NCBI GenBank assembly: GCA_032821775.1
Contig: JAVLRN010000007.1
Coordinates: forward strand, 3,162,001-3,226,000
Source of the DNA: Sanguinoderma infundibulare
Lineage: Eukaryota; Basidiomycota; Agaricomycetes; Polyporales; Polyporaceae
DNA: 64,000 bases
Direction of reading: 5' to 3'
The notes under the pieces were generated by a model. The model worked only from the letters and a program-made list of their open reading frames with translations, did no database searches and was not told where the DNA came from. Within the stretch, counting starts at the first letter, position 1. The number at the start of each line of letters is the position of its first letter. Made by a program: the position numbers and the translations under genes. Of this stretch, positions 10,861 to 22,904 are shown piece by piece.

Positions 10861-11299
10861 AGTGGAAGCACCACTGGGACCCTGCACAGGAAGGCACCGC
10901 AATAGACGCTGCACGGCCGCAATCCCGAGCTAAGTGCCGCCGTTGCTGTCTCCCGACGCCCTTTGCGTCCCTTTTCCGAAACTTCCATTCTCGCCAAGAT
11001 CCACCGCCCGTCGCACTCGTAAAAGGTTTAGTATCGCCTTCCAAAAGCGGGACTGTCAATCTAACGGTGGCATCCGGCGTGTGGCGATTTTGTGTGCACG
11101 TCCTTTATTCGGTTCTGGTCGATATGCTGACATATGAATAGCATAGCGGTACAAGACATTTGAATCAAGTCATTCTTCAGACGGGGCAGTGGTTGTCCTT
11201 GTGCGTTGCGGAAGCACCAAGAAATACTTGCACAAGCTCTGTGGACCGGAAATTCTAATAGTACAGGAGAGGTACAATGTTTTTCGATACAAGACTTCT
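10861..11299. other. No gene recognised
   Basis: Short open frames only. It forms the 3' flank of the minus-strand DUF6533 gene. Confidence 0.4.
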
Positions 11300-12990
11300 C
11301 TAGTACGAGTACGGTACGCTCTTGCCGCCACGCGGAGTTAGAACTATGCCCGAGATGCACTCCGAGTCGCTCGAAATATCGTCATGGTCGTCTATCGAGG
11401 ACGAAAGCAACGAGCCCATCGGCCCAACGATTCGGTCCGCAAAAACGACAGCGGTAACGCTGACAGCGGAAGCGGACCACACCTCGTCTCTCGACACGGG
11501 GGTATCCAAGTGGTGGTTCACCTCTTGGAGGTTGAGCAAGAACCTCGATACGAGTATCGCGGTGAGGCTGGTCGAAGATCACGATCGTGTCAGCATCAGC
11601 GAGGGATATGAGATATCGCTCCAGTGGGCCACGTACGGCTCCGAGAACTCCACGACATAGCTGACTTGCGTGAGGACGTCGACTTCAGTCTGGTCGGCGC
11701 ACATGGTCAGCTCAAGGGGCTCCCGATGGAGTGTGGAACGGCTTACCGGGAACATGGTGAGGGTTAAGTAAATGATGTTCATGATGAACAGAAGCCTGCG
11801 GTGAGACGGGGTAGATATGATCAACACAAGGCCCGGGTTGCGCTAGCGTGAACGGGTACGCACCCAAAGTACACCGTTCCTGAAAATCGACGGCGCGACG
11901 TTCAGTAACGGTACCGACCGAACAAAAGGTGCACGCGGGCCCACCATCGCGAAGAAGAGTGCTTGCGAACGTCGTCCTGTTGCCGTTGGGTCTGACGACG
12001 GTTCTTCGTAGAACGCTGTTGGATCGGTACGTCGCGTGCCAGGTGACACATAGCACGATTGCGTCCGCAGCTATGACGCAGGCACGGGGGACGATTGTAA
12101 CTTGGGATGGCATCACGTACGGTGAGTTAGTTACAGCGACAGTGGAACGACTCGGTCACACATACAGCTTTGTGAGAGCGTCAGCAGAGCCAGACGAAGT
12201 ACGCACTCAAGTTGCTCACGTTCGATTTATCCCCAAAGGCAGACGGACCTCGAACATCAAGCATTCCGTTCCGGATATGGTGTCTTCCAAAGTGGTTAGC
12301 CAATGCAATCGTGCCTGGGGGCCTGGTTTAGCTGTCTTCCGATTTTTGCGGTCGTGATGGAAGTAAACTGCACATACAAAGTTCATTCCCACCAGCAAGG
12401 AAGAGAGAATGAAGACCAGGATCGACAATGGCCAGCGATATGATCGCTGGCACAGTGCATACACGCGCAGCGCCGAGAATGCTGTGGCATGTCGAATGCT
12501 ATCCGTCAGTTCCCATCAGTGTAGAATTCGCCTGCTCAGGCGTACCTGCCCAGGGTATATACTGCATATATGCCAGCGTTTGTGCTATTATTTCCAATAC
12601 GGAGAAGCTACATAAACGTCACTTGGGCGTCGGGTGATCATAGAACACGTATCGTACCTCTAGTGGACAACCATTATTAGTGGGATGACAATTACGTGTA
12701 TCAGGAAGACTCGTACCCAACATGACCAGTGGGCCATCATGGTGGTCCGCACAGCATATGCCAGGAGGGAGATATATCGGCTGGACAAAAACAAAATAGA
12801 GGCACCTGTAGCTCTGTGCCTCCAGAACAAGTTCACTTCGCGATCGAGCGTGAGGGCGTATTCGAAGACGAGCAGTGCTGAAGGATATACGAGTGCAAGG
12901 TCAACAACACGGCCTGGACAAACGTTTGGGAAACACTCACTCAGAGCGGCAAGGGTGCAATAATAGTCCTTCGTACTGCGAAGACATCTC
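11300..12990 (-). CDS. DUF6533-family seven-helix membrane protein
   Basis: No long frame exists, but about nine short exons connect in frame. The N-terminal DUF6533 signature is LLVFEYALTLDREVNLFW then ASILFLSSRYISLL (~12906-12780). Further pieces are AQTLAYMQYIPWA, FSALRVYALCQRSYRWPL with VFILSSLLVGMNF, PRACVIAADAIVLCVTWHATY, STLLRDG joined across an intron to TVYFG, LLFIMNIIYLTLTMFP, and ILVSRFLLNLQEVNHHL leading to the tail ending VPYSY. The helix order and the motifs LLRDGTVYF and SRFLLNLQ are typical of the family. These are agaricomycete-rich multi-pass proteins of unknown role, sometimes compared with receptors. The first exon (DYYCTLAAL, ~12975) has no in-frame ATG, so the start is unresolved and could hide a small upstream exon or a frameshift. 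Confidence 0.8.
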
Positions 12991-14845
12991 GTTAGCTATC
13001 TTGACCCCGGACTTATGCCAGAGCTCCGGTTGACAACCTACATGCCCCGTTGGGTGGTGACAACCTGCGCTATGGAGGCGGCGTCAGGGTAGGCATTCAT
13101 GTGGGATTAGTGCTTGATGGAGGTAGGAATCGCTCGTAGGGTGACCAGAAAAGATACTTATATGCCCACTGTCGGATGCAATGTGGGATCAGAAGAACAG
13201 AACTTGATACCAACACGAAGCTGTCACTTCGTGACGCCACCGCTGTCCCGACAGCTCGTGGGGTCTGCCTCGTTTCGCTTCCGCCGATGCACACAGCCGC
13301 ACCTTCGGTAGATATGGACGGCATCTGTTCTGCGACGAATCAACTGGTTATTAAGCCCCAGTCGGCTGATTAACCGCATACCTGGATACTATCTCAAGAT
13401 CTCGAGAGACACCGATCGCGGGACCTTTACTCTCCGCATGCCGTAACACTAGCAGGCGGCCATGTGCCATCTTGACTGATTGTGAGTATTCGACCAGTGA
13501 GCCGGCCCGGGACGCGACGCACAGATCCTCCACACAACCCGCGGACCACCGCGCGACGTCGCTTCTACCGGATTCATTGGGCGAACCAAATCATACTGCA
13601 GCCGGATTATGAATGGTGACGCTCTGGAGGCAGCTGCATTCCTAGAAGCATGCGGTTAATGGTACCTGACAATGATCCCCAGAGCGATCACGTACTTATG
13701 CGCGATGGTTCTTCATGGCGAAGGCTTAGCCCTGGGCCTGACCCCGAGGCAGACGTACGTTTGATCAAGAACATCAATGATGTCGCCCGCATTGCGGCGT
13801 GGCGTCCTTATGCTGTTCATTACCCGCACGCAATCTCCGTAAATATATACAGTAAATGCTAAAGATCGCGGTTCGGAATAAGCTCTCACCTGCGCGCGAA
13901 TCGAGACGGCCATCGTGAAAGTTCCGCCGGCGAGTAGGTCTTCATCGCTGACCCTTATCGGGATGAGACTCGGACGAGGATGGGAGAGTTGAGGTTAAAG
14001 TTGGGTCGAGTTCAATTCCGCGCTGCGTCGGAATGGATGCTGCAGTATTAGTGTAACCTTCTCAGTCTATTATTGCAAGACGCACTCACTTTGATCAAGA
14101 CGCCTATCAGTTGTGGGGGCGCTATCCATCCGGGCTGCGGATGATGTGATCGGTAGCAGTCTCTCGTCGACGTCGACGATGGGCATGAACAACGCTTTGA
14201 AGGTGAGCATAGCAGCCTACGCCCTCGCGGGGAACGTAGCCCGTGTGGTTGCCGTGTGATCGATGGTCAGTGCAACTAAATGACACCCGCAGCTGGCAGC
14301 GGCTGCGCGGCGTATCGTACCAACATCATCCAAGTCTCATCGACCAACGGCAGACTTGGCATGATATCGCGAACGAGGACGAAAACAAGCGCATAGGCGC
14401 AAGACGTACTTACGGAGCGAAGCGTTGGAACATCACGTACGGGTACCTCGAATTTCGAGCTCTCGGGATGTCCGAGTCCCCTGTGAGTCCATAGCACCTG
14501 CACATGAAATTTAGATGCCTGTTCTGCGCATGAGGCCCGTCGAGGGTTGATATTTCTCACAGGTGTCTGCGGTTGGTGACAATGGATCACAGCCTCGAGT
14601 GCCTGAGCGGCGCGTGCTCGAGCTCCTCCTACATATTGACACCGTCCGCAGACCTCTCGTCCAGCACAATCCACCCCCGCATCGTATCCTTCGCCTGCGG
14701 ACTTATAGGAGCAGGTACGTCCAGAGTCGAGTCATCCAGTCTTCCGGGACCGGAGGCCTGAGGCCTGATATATGATATCCTCGGCCAACAGGTCGAAGAT
14801 CGTCGACTTCACCTTTCTCCAGCGAAATCCTCTGACTCGGACATC
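12991..14845. other. No gene recognised; scattered exon-like minus-strand stretches
   Basis: Some minus-strand pieces look exon-like, bounded by GT/AG signals: LTFKALFMPIVDVDERLLP near 14200 and VLWTHRGLGHPESSKF near 14480. I could not chain them into a recognised protein. They may be a decayed gene. Confidence 0.35.
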
Positions 14846-15415
14846 ATGGCGAACAACGCGAACGCGAACGTTTGGACCTCAGACGTCAAGCACCCCGAGG
14901 GCCTGACCGTCGACCCGAGCGTCCTCCCCCAGTACACGCTCCTCCCCCCGAGCCCCCGGTCCGACTCCGTCCTGTCGTACCGCGACGACCCCGATACCGG
15001 CGTGTCCGCCTCCAACGGGGACGGGAACAAAAACACAAACACAAACACAAACACAACCACCTGCGGCGCCGAGTCCTGGAGCATCCTCAAGGCGCTCTCC
15101 ACCGGCCTCCTCGCGATCGTCCTCCCGCCGGTGATCATCGCCGCGGCTGCGCTCGCCGCGGGCGCGGCGGGGGTCTACGGCTGCGGGAAGCTGCTCGAGG
15201 GCACCGGGCGCGCGCTCGCGTTCGGGCCCGAGGTGGTGTATCGGGCGTGTGTGGCGAAGAGGGCGAAGAAGGTCGCGCGCGCGTTTCGCGAGGGACGGCG
15301 GCTCGAGCTCGCGCGTGAGAGGGAGAGGGAGAGGGAGGAGGGGGAGGGGGAGGAGGGGAGGGTGGTGCTCGAGGACGTCGAGGCTGGCCGGGGCGGAGGG
15401 CCGATTTCGATCTGA
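14846..15415 (+). CDS. Hypothetical protein with a Gly/Ala membrane segment
   Basis: An intronless frame of 189 codons starting at atcATGGcg. Residues ~20-55 are Pro/Ser rich. A short Asn/Thr run (NKNTNTNTNTTT) comes from an ACAAAC microsatellite. Residues ~79-112 are hydrophobic and Gly/Ala rich (LLAIVLPPVIIAAAALAAGAAG), probably one or two membrane helices. The C-terminal third is a highly charged helix (LELAREREREREEGEGEEG), a likely coiled coil or disordered charged tail. I recognise no family. The strong GC bias opens shadow frames on both strands, but this frame has the coherent hydrophobic and charged pattern. Confidence 0.6.
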   Translation: MANNANANVWTSDVKHPEGLTVDPSVLPQYTLLPPSPRSDSVLSYRDDPDTGVSASNGDGNKNTNTNTNTTTCGAESWSILKALSTGLLAIVLPPVIIAAAALAAGAAGVYGCGKLLEGTGRALAFGPEVVYRACVAKRAKKVARAFREGRRLELAREREREREEGEGEEGRVVLEDVEAGRGGGPISI

Positions 15416-17144
15416 GCTTGTCCGAGTCGCGTGTGGGTTTAGGCGTGAACGGAGGACGGGGGGCCGGGACAAGGACAAGGACGGGGGGCTGGATGGGTAG
15501 GTCCGTTGTTTGCGGAATCGGAGAGGAAGGAGGTCGGAGGCTGACTGTGAATTGGTTGTCAGTTAGTGCTCGAGATTGGGCAACTGATTGCGCACGGGAT
15601 GTCGCCGAAGGTGCGATTGTATCTGTATATGGATGGACGTGCGGCACGCGCCTGGAATCGTGCTATGGATTGTTACCGAATGGCCACCTTCGGGCATAGC
15701 GGCGACTGTCGAAAGACAGGTCGGGTAAGTGAATTTTGACAAGGTTGGAGTAAGGAGAAGCAGACGTTACGTGGACTGGCGGGCGAATGCATGCATCGTT
15801 TGCGCGGAATCCCAGGCCGCACGGCCCTCGACGTCAACGATTTCGAGAAGGAATGCGTCTATCCATCGGGGACAGAACGCGACAAACGTCGGTCAGGGTT
15901 AAGGCCAGACAGACACAAGGTTGTCATTTCGGGGCGAAGCTATTGGAGAACCGTCAGCTGCGTTAATATTCCTGAGCAGGATCGCCATGTTGACCTACCT
16001 TCTGTCTTCCTCCTTTCAAGTTCTTCCCGCGCCTCCCGACCTCCCAGTGCACTTGCGCTTGTCCCAACTCTATGGTTCTAACGCTACGCTTCTGGATCGC
16101 ATGGTGCATGGGACCGTCCGGTCAGCGCTATCACATGCGATGATCGTAACAAAGAAAACATGGCCGGCCAGAACACCCACCTCCGTCGCACTAGCACGAG
16201 CCTCGCCTGCGGGGAAATAGGTACTTAGAGTTCGGACCCTCCCACCACGATGAAATCTAGTTCCCCGCCAAACGGCAGGAACGTTCGCGCGAACTGTGAA
16301 CTGTGAACAGGTGAAGGGCGCGGAGGGCCGTTTAGACTCGACGTCTGGAACTTTCTGTGATGCTATCATCAAGCCATAAGCGTGAATCGACTCCGGGGCT
16401 CGAGCGGTCCAAGTGAAGACAAGTGCCATACTAGTGACAGCATCGACTCCCACTTCAGTTGGCGCCGTCCCTCCGTGCCCCCATGCATCGCTTCGCATCG
16501 CATCGCATCCCGCCGTGCTGTATGTATGAGCAATATCGATATGATATTATCATTGCCATTATCGCGCGCGGCGCGGATTTCCTGGACCCTCTCTTCCGCC
16601 GCGCGCCCATGTCCGCGGAGATTGTCCCGCTGCGAGCGAGGAGTTGGTGGCTGAGACACACCAAAACATATGCACCCTTGCCGACACCGCGCCTCGCCCT
16701 AGACCGCGTCCGAAGTGACCAGTGACCGATGACCCAAAGCCCCAGCTGCGAACAATCACAATCTGTGCGCAGTGATACGCGAGCGAACACGCGCGCGAGA
16801 GGGTTCCGGCGGTATAATCTCGTGTGATAAGTCGCGGACGCAGCTGCATTACTACTGCTTATAGACTTACATATGGGGACCCCCACGGCAAAGCCGGAAA
16901 GGACCGCGCGAAGTTAACGAGGCGCGATTCAGAACAAGCTCGAAGTTCTCGAGTCGCTGCTCGAATCCGGGGACGTGAACCAAACTCAAAAACAGCGCGT
17001 TGCATTCAAGCTGTGGCCAGCAACACACGCCCAACGCCGACGTCCGGGGCCAGGGCAGCAGCTGGCAGCAAAAAGGCATGCGCACAACGCACAAACGGCG
17101 CGCCGGGCCTGCACAACGGCGCGACAGGCTCCGCGCTCATGATC

Positions 17145-17180
17145 CGCACACGCGCGTATGCATATATGCGTACGTACGCG
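17145..17180. repeat. 36-nt alternating pyrimidine-purine tract
   Basis: Every step from 17145 to 17180 alternates pyrimidine and purine, including CACACGCGCG, TATGCATATATGCG and TACGTACGCG. Such tracts can adopt Z-DNA under negative supercoiling (known biophysics). No function is shown here. Confidence 0.9.
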
Positions 17181-17860
17181 AAGAGAAGCGAAGGCACCAG
17201 CACCTACGTGAACGTGGACCGGCCGGAGAACACCTACGTACATTGAACGTCCCCCGTGTGCCCCTGCCGTATACGTCGCGGCAGCTCGATTCGGATTCGG
17301 ATGGGGAAGGCGCTGTATACATGCCACGCCTCCCGAGGATATCGCGAATCCGAATAACGAGCCGACGCAGGCCACGGAGTTCCTATATAGTCAGCTCTAG
17401 GCGATCCGGGTATGTCAGGCCTCGTAACTTGGCGCAAGAGGCCTTAGTGCGTACCGAGAACGAGAATCACTGGGCCCGCGGGCATGCGCATGCGTGCACA
17501 TGCGCGTTCGGGAACGGGCTCCGGGCTCTCTACATAGGAAGGGCGACCGTGGGCACCAGCGGGGCGCGGGTCGGGCGCGGGGATGCGGGCTCAGTGTCGG
17601 ACGCGTTTGTGTTTGCAAGTTGCGACACCGGGTCGGGCGGCAGCCTGCTCCCTGCGCCGCGGCGGGTGCTGTGTGCCCAGGTGTGCGCGCGGAGCGCAGC
17701 GCTCGGTGGGGAAGACGAGCTCGGAGCTCAGCTCGAGCTCGAGCTTGGATAGGCTTATGATTTATGTATGCTGCCGGCAGCTTCCAGCCGGATGGGTTGA
17801 ACTTGGACGCGGGAGCTCGACGAGCAGAGAGCTCTCGCGGAGAGTTCCATTGGTGACAGC

Positions 17861-17909
17861 GACGTTGACGTTGACGTTGGCGAAGGCGAAGGCGAAGGCA
17901 AAGGCAAAC
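17861..17909. repeat. Hexanucleotide repeats GACGTT and GGCGAA/GGCAAA
   Basis: Three GACGTT units are followed by three GGCGAA and two GGCAAA-like units. The tract is non-coding as far as I can tell. Confidence 0.9.
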
Positions 17910-18847
17910 CTACGAGGAGATGACGCTTGCAAGGAAGGATGGAGTGCGGTGGCCAAGAACAGAGCCCGAAGAGTCATTACGACATGTTGGGGTCAGACTC
18001 ACTCATCAGCGGACCTACTTGGATTCGGCCTCGTTGCAACGTACCCCAGTGTAGAGCTGGCAGGACCGCGGAGTTGCCGAACCCGGCAAGCCCGAGGGAC
18101 GAGCCGATGGAGAGCTGAGAGCTCAGCAGAGCCCGCTGAGATCAGGAAGGAAGATGCCGAAGGTAGAACTCGGACGGACGAGACGGAGGCGACGAGAACA
18201 CTCACCTCGGGAGGTTGCTGGAGGTCGCATGGACATGCAGAACGAGCTCGGCGCACTTGCCGGACATATGAACGCCGCTAGAGCTCTTCGGCGGGGCAGC
18301 GAAGCGATATCTGGACGTGAACCTTGCAGCACAGGCGCGGATCTCCCTTGCAAGCAAGCCATCGGCACGTTACACCAATGACAATTGGACAGGCAGATAT
18401 AAGACGATGGCGGTGAATACGTACGGGGATAGACGGTACCCAGCTCGGCCGAGTTGTCAATCAACCTTGGCTGGGGAAGTCGAAGGCACGGGTCTTGATG
18501 ACCGTGGCCTCCTCGACGCCGCGCAGTCCGAGTCGGCAGTCTGGTTAAACACCGACAGATGGTTCCTTGCACAGAGGAGTGTTCGCAGAGAGGAGGCGAA
18601 GAGATGAATGGTTATGAGGCACACTTGAGGTAAGTACTTACTCGTCGTCGTCAAGTCTGGGAGGCTCGCGGCAAGGAATCGTAGACGCCATGCCACGTGG
18701 GTGAGATTGTATGCGCGATGGACGTTGAATGCGACCAGGAGCCACGCCTCGCCTGCCTCGCACCTTGTCCTGCACCCCACTCCTTCACGCACGCCATCAC
18801 CCCGGTGAATCAGCCCAATACAGCGAACACAGGCCTTATTAGCCGAT

Positions 18848-20021
18848 ATGAAGTCGACAGCGACCATTCCACACTTTGTGTTCGTCGCCCGGGCGCATAC
18901 TCCTCCCCGAAGACGTTCTCTGGTGGAGGCATGGCGACAAGCGATTGAGCGGTACTTTCCGGCGGGCTCAGGGGACAAAGGAGGCGCGGTAGGGCATGTT
19001 GGGCCCGGTTCGGGGTACTTTACGGTATGCGAAGGATCGCTAGAGGAGCTGGACCCGGCGGTGGTGAGCAACGACTGCATCGTGTCGCCCGCAAACTCGT
19101 TCGGGATCATGGACGGAGGGTGAGTGTTTTTTTGATCATGATCGATAAAATTTACTGTATGGATGGGTTCGGGGAGGAGACATTGTATGGACGATTGATA
19201 TTGGATCGGGTCGCGCGCGAATGTTGCTGTTGCGGACCGTGAGCTGGGCGTGATGGCGGTCGCGGGGAGTGAATTGATTTCTGATTGGAGATCGCAGCGA
19301 CGCACGCACCCAGAGCGCGGCTCGTGTGTGGCAATGGGAATCGGAATTAGCAACGGTTGCGTACATATCTAGTGGTGCAGTAGTGAGCTAACGTCAACTC
19401 GCGCTGGTTGCTCCCTTGCCGAGCAGATTCGACCTCGAGCTCTCGCGGATCTTCCAGGGGACGTCCGCGGACATGTATCGGCTGACGGACCACGTCCAGG
19501 CGTCGCTGCGGGTGCGGTGGGCGGGGTTCGCACCAGCGGGGAGCTGCACGCTGGTGGGGCTGCCGGGCGAGGTGTGCGGGCCGGGGCGGAACCGATGGGG
19601 TACGCACACGGTGGCGGTGGTGCCAACTATGAAGGAGCCGGAGTGGGTGGGTTGGAACCGGGAGTTGGTGTACAACGGAATGTGGTCGCTGCTGTGCGAA
19701 GTTGGCCGGTGGAACGCGGAGGTTGAGGCGGAAGCTGAAGATGGGTTGGCGGCCAAGGCGAGGCAAGGAGGGGAGACTGTTGGTCGGTCAGGAGGAGAGG
19801 GAGCGGGGCGAAGGCGGATTTCGCGGGTGGTGATGACGGGGCTGGGAACGGGGACGGGAGGGATGGATGTGGAACGGTGCGGGCGACAGATGGTGTTGGC
19901 AGTGAAGCACTATCTGGAAGGGCTGGGAGAGACGAGTGTGCGGTGGGAGAGCGCAGAGGTGAAGCGGCGGATGGAAGAGCTGCGGGCGACAGAGGACGAG
20001 CTCCCGAGATCTGGCATCTGA
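18848..20021 (+). CDS. Macro-domain-like protein
   Basis: Two exons, 18848-19119 and 19427-20021, give 288 codons. Exon 1 ends in SPANSFGIMDGG and exon 2 begins FDLELSRIF. The joined motif is the ADP-ribose/phosphate-binding loop of fungal macro-like proteins. Later features are the Gly-rich CTLVGLPGE, the conserved VAVVPTMKEP, and VVMTGLGTGTGG near the second ligand loop. Macro domains bind or hydrolyse ADP-ribose derivatives; whether this protein has activity is inferred only. The 307-nt intron is much longer than the 45-65 nt usual in this window, yet both sites are good (GTGAGT, GCAG) and the motif is contiguous across it. Confidence 0.8.
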
Positions 20022-21227
20022 CGAAGGTCGGGAGATGGATCGAGAAGGGAGGACGGGCGCGTGATAATGGGCAGGTGAGATTCGGTGCAGATAGATAGAC
20101 GGGAAGACGGCTCGTCTGATCAGGACCGTGAGTCGAGGATGCAGCCATGACGCCCTCCGCGGCCGGGAAGAATGTGGCGGGCGAGAGGGATGGACGAGGC
20201 CGGAGAGCAAGGTTAAAGTTCATCGATGGGTGGCCGTCTGCGGATGGTATATAAGCGGGACTGCGAGGGTGATGGGACATGGGCGCAGATAGAGGGGGCG
20301 TTGGGATCCAAGGCGTATCAGAAGGGACGAAAGTCCATGTCCGCGCGGAGAGACGGATTCCGGAAGGTGAGGAGGAGGAGGAAGGGGATTTGGAAGGATG
20401 GGAGGACTATGGAAGCGAGGAGCGCAGGTGCGTGCGAACGATGCTTGGAATGACAGGCCTGGACGTTTATGACGACGATCTAGGGCGGGACAAGCATCCA
20501 TCAGGCCGCCCCCGCGTACGCACTCTAATCCGTGCCGGTCAGGCGACCGTGTGGGCGGGTGGGAGCAGGGCGGGTTGCGGTGGGAGGGGAGCGAAAGCGA
20601 AGACGGCTGCCAAAAGAGGCGGCGCTCGAGGTGGGCGGCAGGGGGCGAAATGAAGGGAGGGTAAGTTTGTGATCTGGCAGTGACATCGCGGATCGCTGCG
20701 CCTTCTGACCAACTGCTGCAGATGCACGCCGCGGGGCAGGCGTCCGCGGACCAACGAACCGCCCTCGGGTCGACGCCCGCCAGAGATCGCAGACTGTGTG
20801 TCCGACTTGGGTGGCTGGTAGCATGCGCCCCGAAGATGGCCCGGCGTGGGACCATCCTCTGCTGGCCTCCGCCGGCATGGCTCCGTGGAGGACATTCCTA
20901 GGCACGGACGTAGCTGTGGCCCAGCCGGTGGGAAGCTGCAGCCTCCTGCCATTCTATCGCTCCCGCCCCACGCGACGATGACGACCAACAACGTCCGCGC
21001 GAACATCCAGGCGCATCCCGGCCGCGGCCCCTCGTCCCCATTTCCTAAATCTCCTTCCAAACTTCGGCGCCCCCCGTTTATCCTTTATGCCCGTCGCCAA
21101 TCGATTCCCGCGGACGACCCCTCCTCCGCCCCGTCCCTTCCAGACCCCACAGCTTATAACCCTCCCAGCTCAACCCGCCCTGCCCCATTTCCCCTTACCC
21201 CGTCTCACCCCATCCCCCCGTCCGACC
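20022..21227. other. GC-rich intergenic region, no gene recognised
   Basis: Overlapping open frames occur on both strands with low-complexity Pro/Arg/Ser content, a usual by-product of GC-rich DNA. The last ~200 bp are pyrimidine rich and probably carry the promoter of the methyltransferase gene. Confidence 0.45.
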
Positions 21228-22204
21228 ATGTCCCTCATTCGCGCGCCCTTGATCCTTCTTCACGCCGTCCTCTACCAGGTCGCCAGCACTCCTCCCAATA
21301 AGACCCCCCCAAATGGGCGCTATGATTCTTCAGAGTCGCCCTGGATAAGGATCGCTCCCTTCATCTTCAAGGTACGTCTCACCACCCGCACTCTCTCTAC
21401 ATCTTCCGGCCCCGCGCTGGCGCCCGTGAAGCGGAAAACGACCGTGAGCGCGCACACAGTCTATCATCTCCCGTCACATCTGCCCGCTCCCTGGTTTCTC
21501 TCTTCGCCTCTTTCCGATCCCGCCCCCCGTGTTGTTCTCTAACCCTCCTTGTCCTTCACGCACTCACCCGTACTGATCGCCCTGCCGCCCCCATCTAGAT
21601 CCAGCAGCCACTCGTCTGGCTTTGCACCATCGCAGATATCCTCCTCGTCCTCTCCCAACACCTTCCCCGCTCCGCCCTCTCCACCGCCCTCCCGTCCGTG
21701 ATCTGCCCCACGTCCTCCTCATCCGCCTCCCTCATCCGCCCCACAAACTCCTTCCTCATCGGCCTCGCCCTCGTCACCGCAGGCACCGCCCTCCGCGTCG
21801 CATGCTACCGCTCCCTCGGCCCCTTCTTCACTTTCGACCTAGCCCTCCTCCCAAAACACAAACTCATCACCTCAGGCCCCTACTCCATCGTCCGCCATCC
21901 CGCCTACGCCGGCTCCCTCCTCGTCCTCGCCGGCCTCGGCCTCGCCGACCTGTCCCCCGGCGGCTGGGTCGCCGAATGCGTCGCCTCCACCAGCTCGCGC
22001 ACCCTTTCCCACGGCTGGTCGAGCCTCCTCGGCAGCAACATGGCCTACGCATGGCTCGGCTTCGCTGTCTGGTACGCGTGGTGGCTCGCCGTCGGCGTCC
22101 GCCGCGCCAGAATGGAAGACGCCGCGCTCCGCAAGGAGTTTGGCAAGGATTGGGACGCGTACGCGCGCCACGTCTACTGGTGGTTCTTCCCCTTCATCCT
22201 CTAG
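21228..22204 (+). CDS. Isoprenylcysteine carboxyl methyltransferase (ICMT/Ste14 type)
   Basis: Two exons, 21228-21371 and 21599-22204, give 249 residues. The decisive motif is GPYSIVRHPAYAGSLL followed by the C-terminal pair of helices (NMAYAWLGFAVWYAWWLAVG) and RARMEDAALRKEFG. These form the S-adenosylmethionine site of the ICMT/PEMT superfamily. Several hydrophobic helices precede it. The family methylates the C-terminal prenylcysteine of CaaX proteins such as Ras and mating pheromones at the ER membrane. Agaricomycetes often carry several paralogues, so this need not be the main Ste14. The intron has GTACGT and CTAG ends. Confidence 0.85.
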
Positions 22205-22904
22205 CCCGACTCCCCCTTCCCTGCCCGCTCGCGCACCCTCGCCCGAGTCCGGACTTGGTGCGTGCGCGTCTCTGGACGGCGTCGCTCACGACGGTGCGTG
22301 CCCTCTCCCGAGCTCCTCCCGGCGCGCGGTTGTCATATCTCAGAGGCTGATTGACGTTATCGCCCCCCAGCCCGTACGCCTTCGCGGCCTCGTTACCTAT
22401 TACATACAGACACTTTCGCATACTCTGACCCGTGGCGCGCGATCCGTTCCCCTTCTTCCCTCTATGCACACACACACCCCGCCGTCTGCTCCGACGCTTC
22501 GTTCCTCTGCCCTCGCCATGCATTTTTCATTTCCCGTCCAGCGTGTGTACGATACCGCTGTAGCCCCTTGCACATGCCCGCCGCTGCATCTAATTGAACA
22601 TCTCCGCCGCTCGAGACGAGCTTAGATCGACCTTATCGCACAACGCGCAACGCACGCACGCACGAGCCTCGGCAGCGGCACATCATGCATCATGTCCCGG
22701 CAAGCACGTAGCACACACAAGCAGGCTCGCATCGCGCCCGAACAGCGAGAGGACGCCCGCGTACGTACGTGTTCGCATATGTAAGTACTGTACACTCTTT
22801 GAACACCGCCACCGTCACCACATCAAGGTACTAGAGGCTAGCCTCGCTCCAAATCCAAAACGCTCCATCGACGAGCCCTGGATGTGTACTGTATGCACGT
22901 AGAT
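22205..22904. other. Intergenic between convergent genes
   Basis: No coding motif is seen. Includes a short CGTACGTACGTG stretch near 22756. Confidence 0.45.

Larger units (their letters stand above)
15416..18847. other. 3.4 kb without recognisable genes
   Basis: Both strands carry frames opened by GC richness but no domain-like sequence. It contains a 36-nt alternating pyrimidine-purine tract (17145-17180), hexamer repeats (17861-17909) and CATCG-rich direct repeats near 16485-16510. It may hold regulatory DNA or decayed sequence. Confidence 0.5.

Noticed and set aside
20220..21060. Long overlapping frames on both strands
   Set aside because: Low-complexity Pro/Arg/Ser composition, no motif, no splice logic; typical of GC-rich non-coding DNA.
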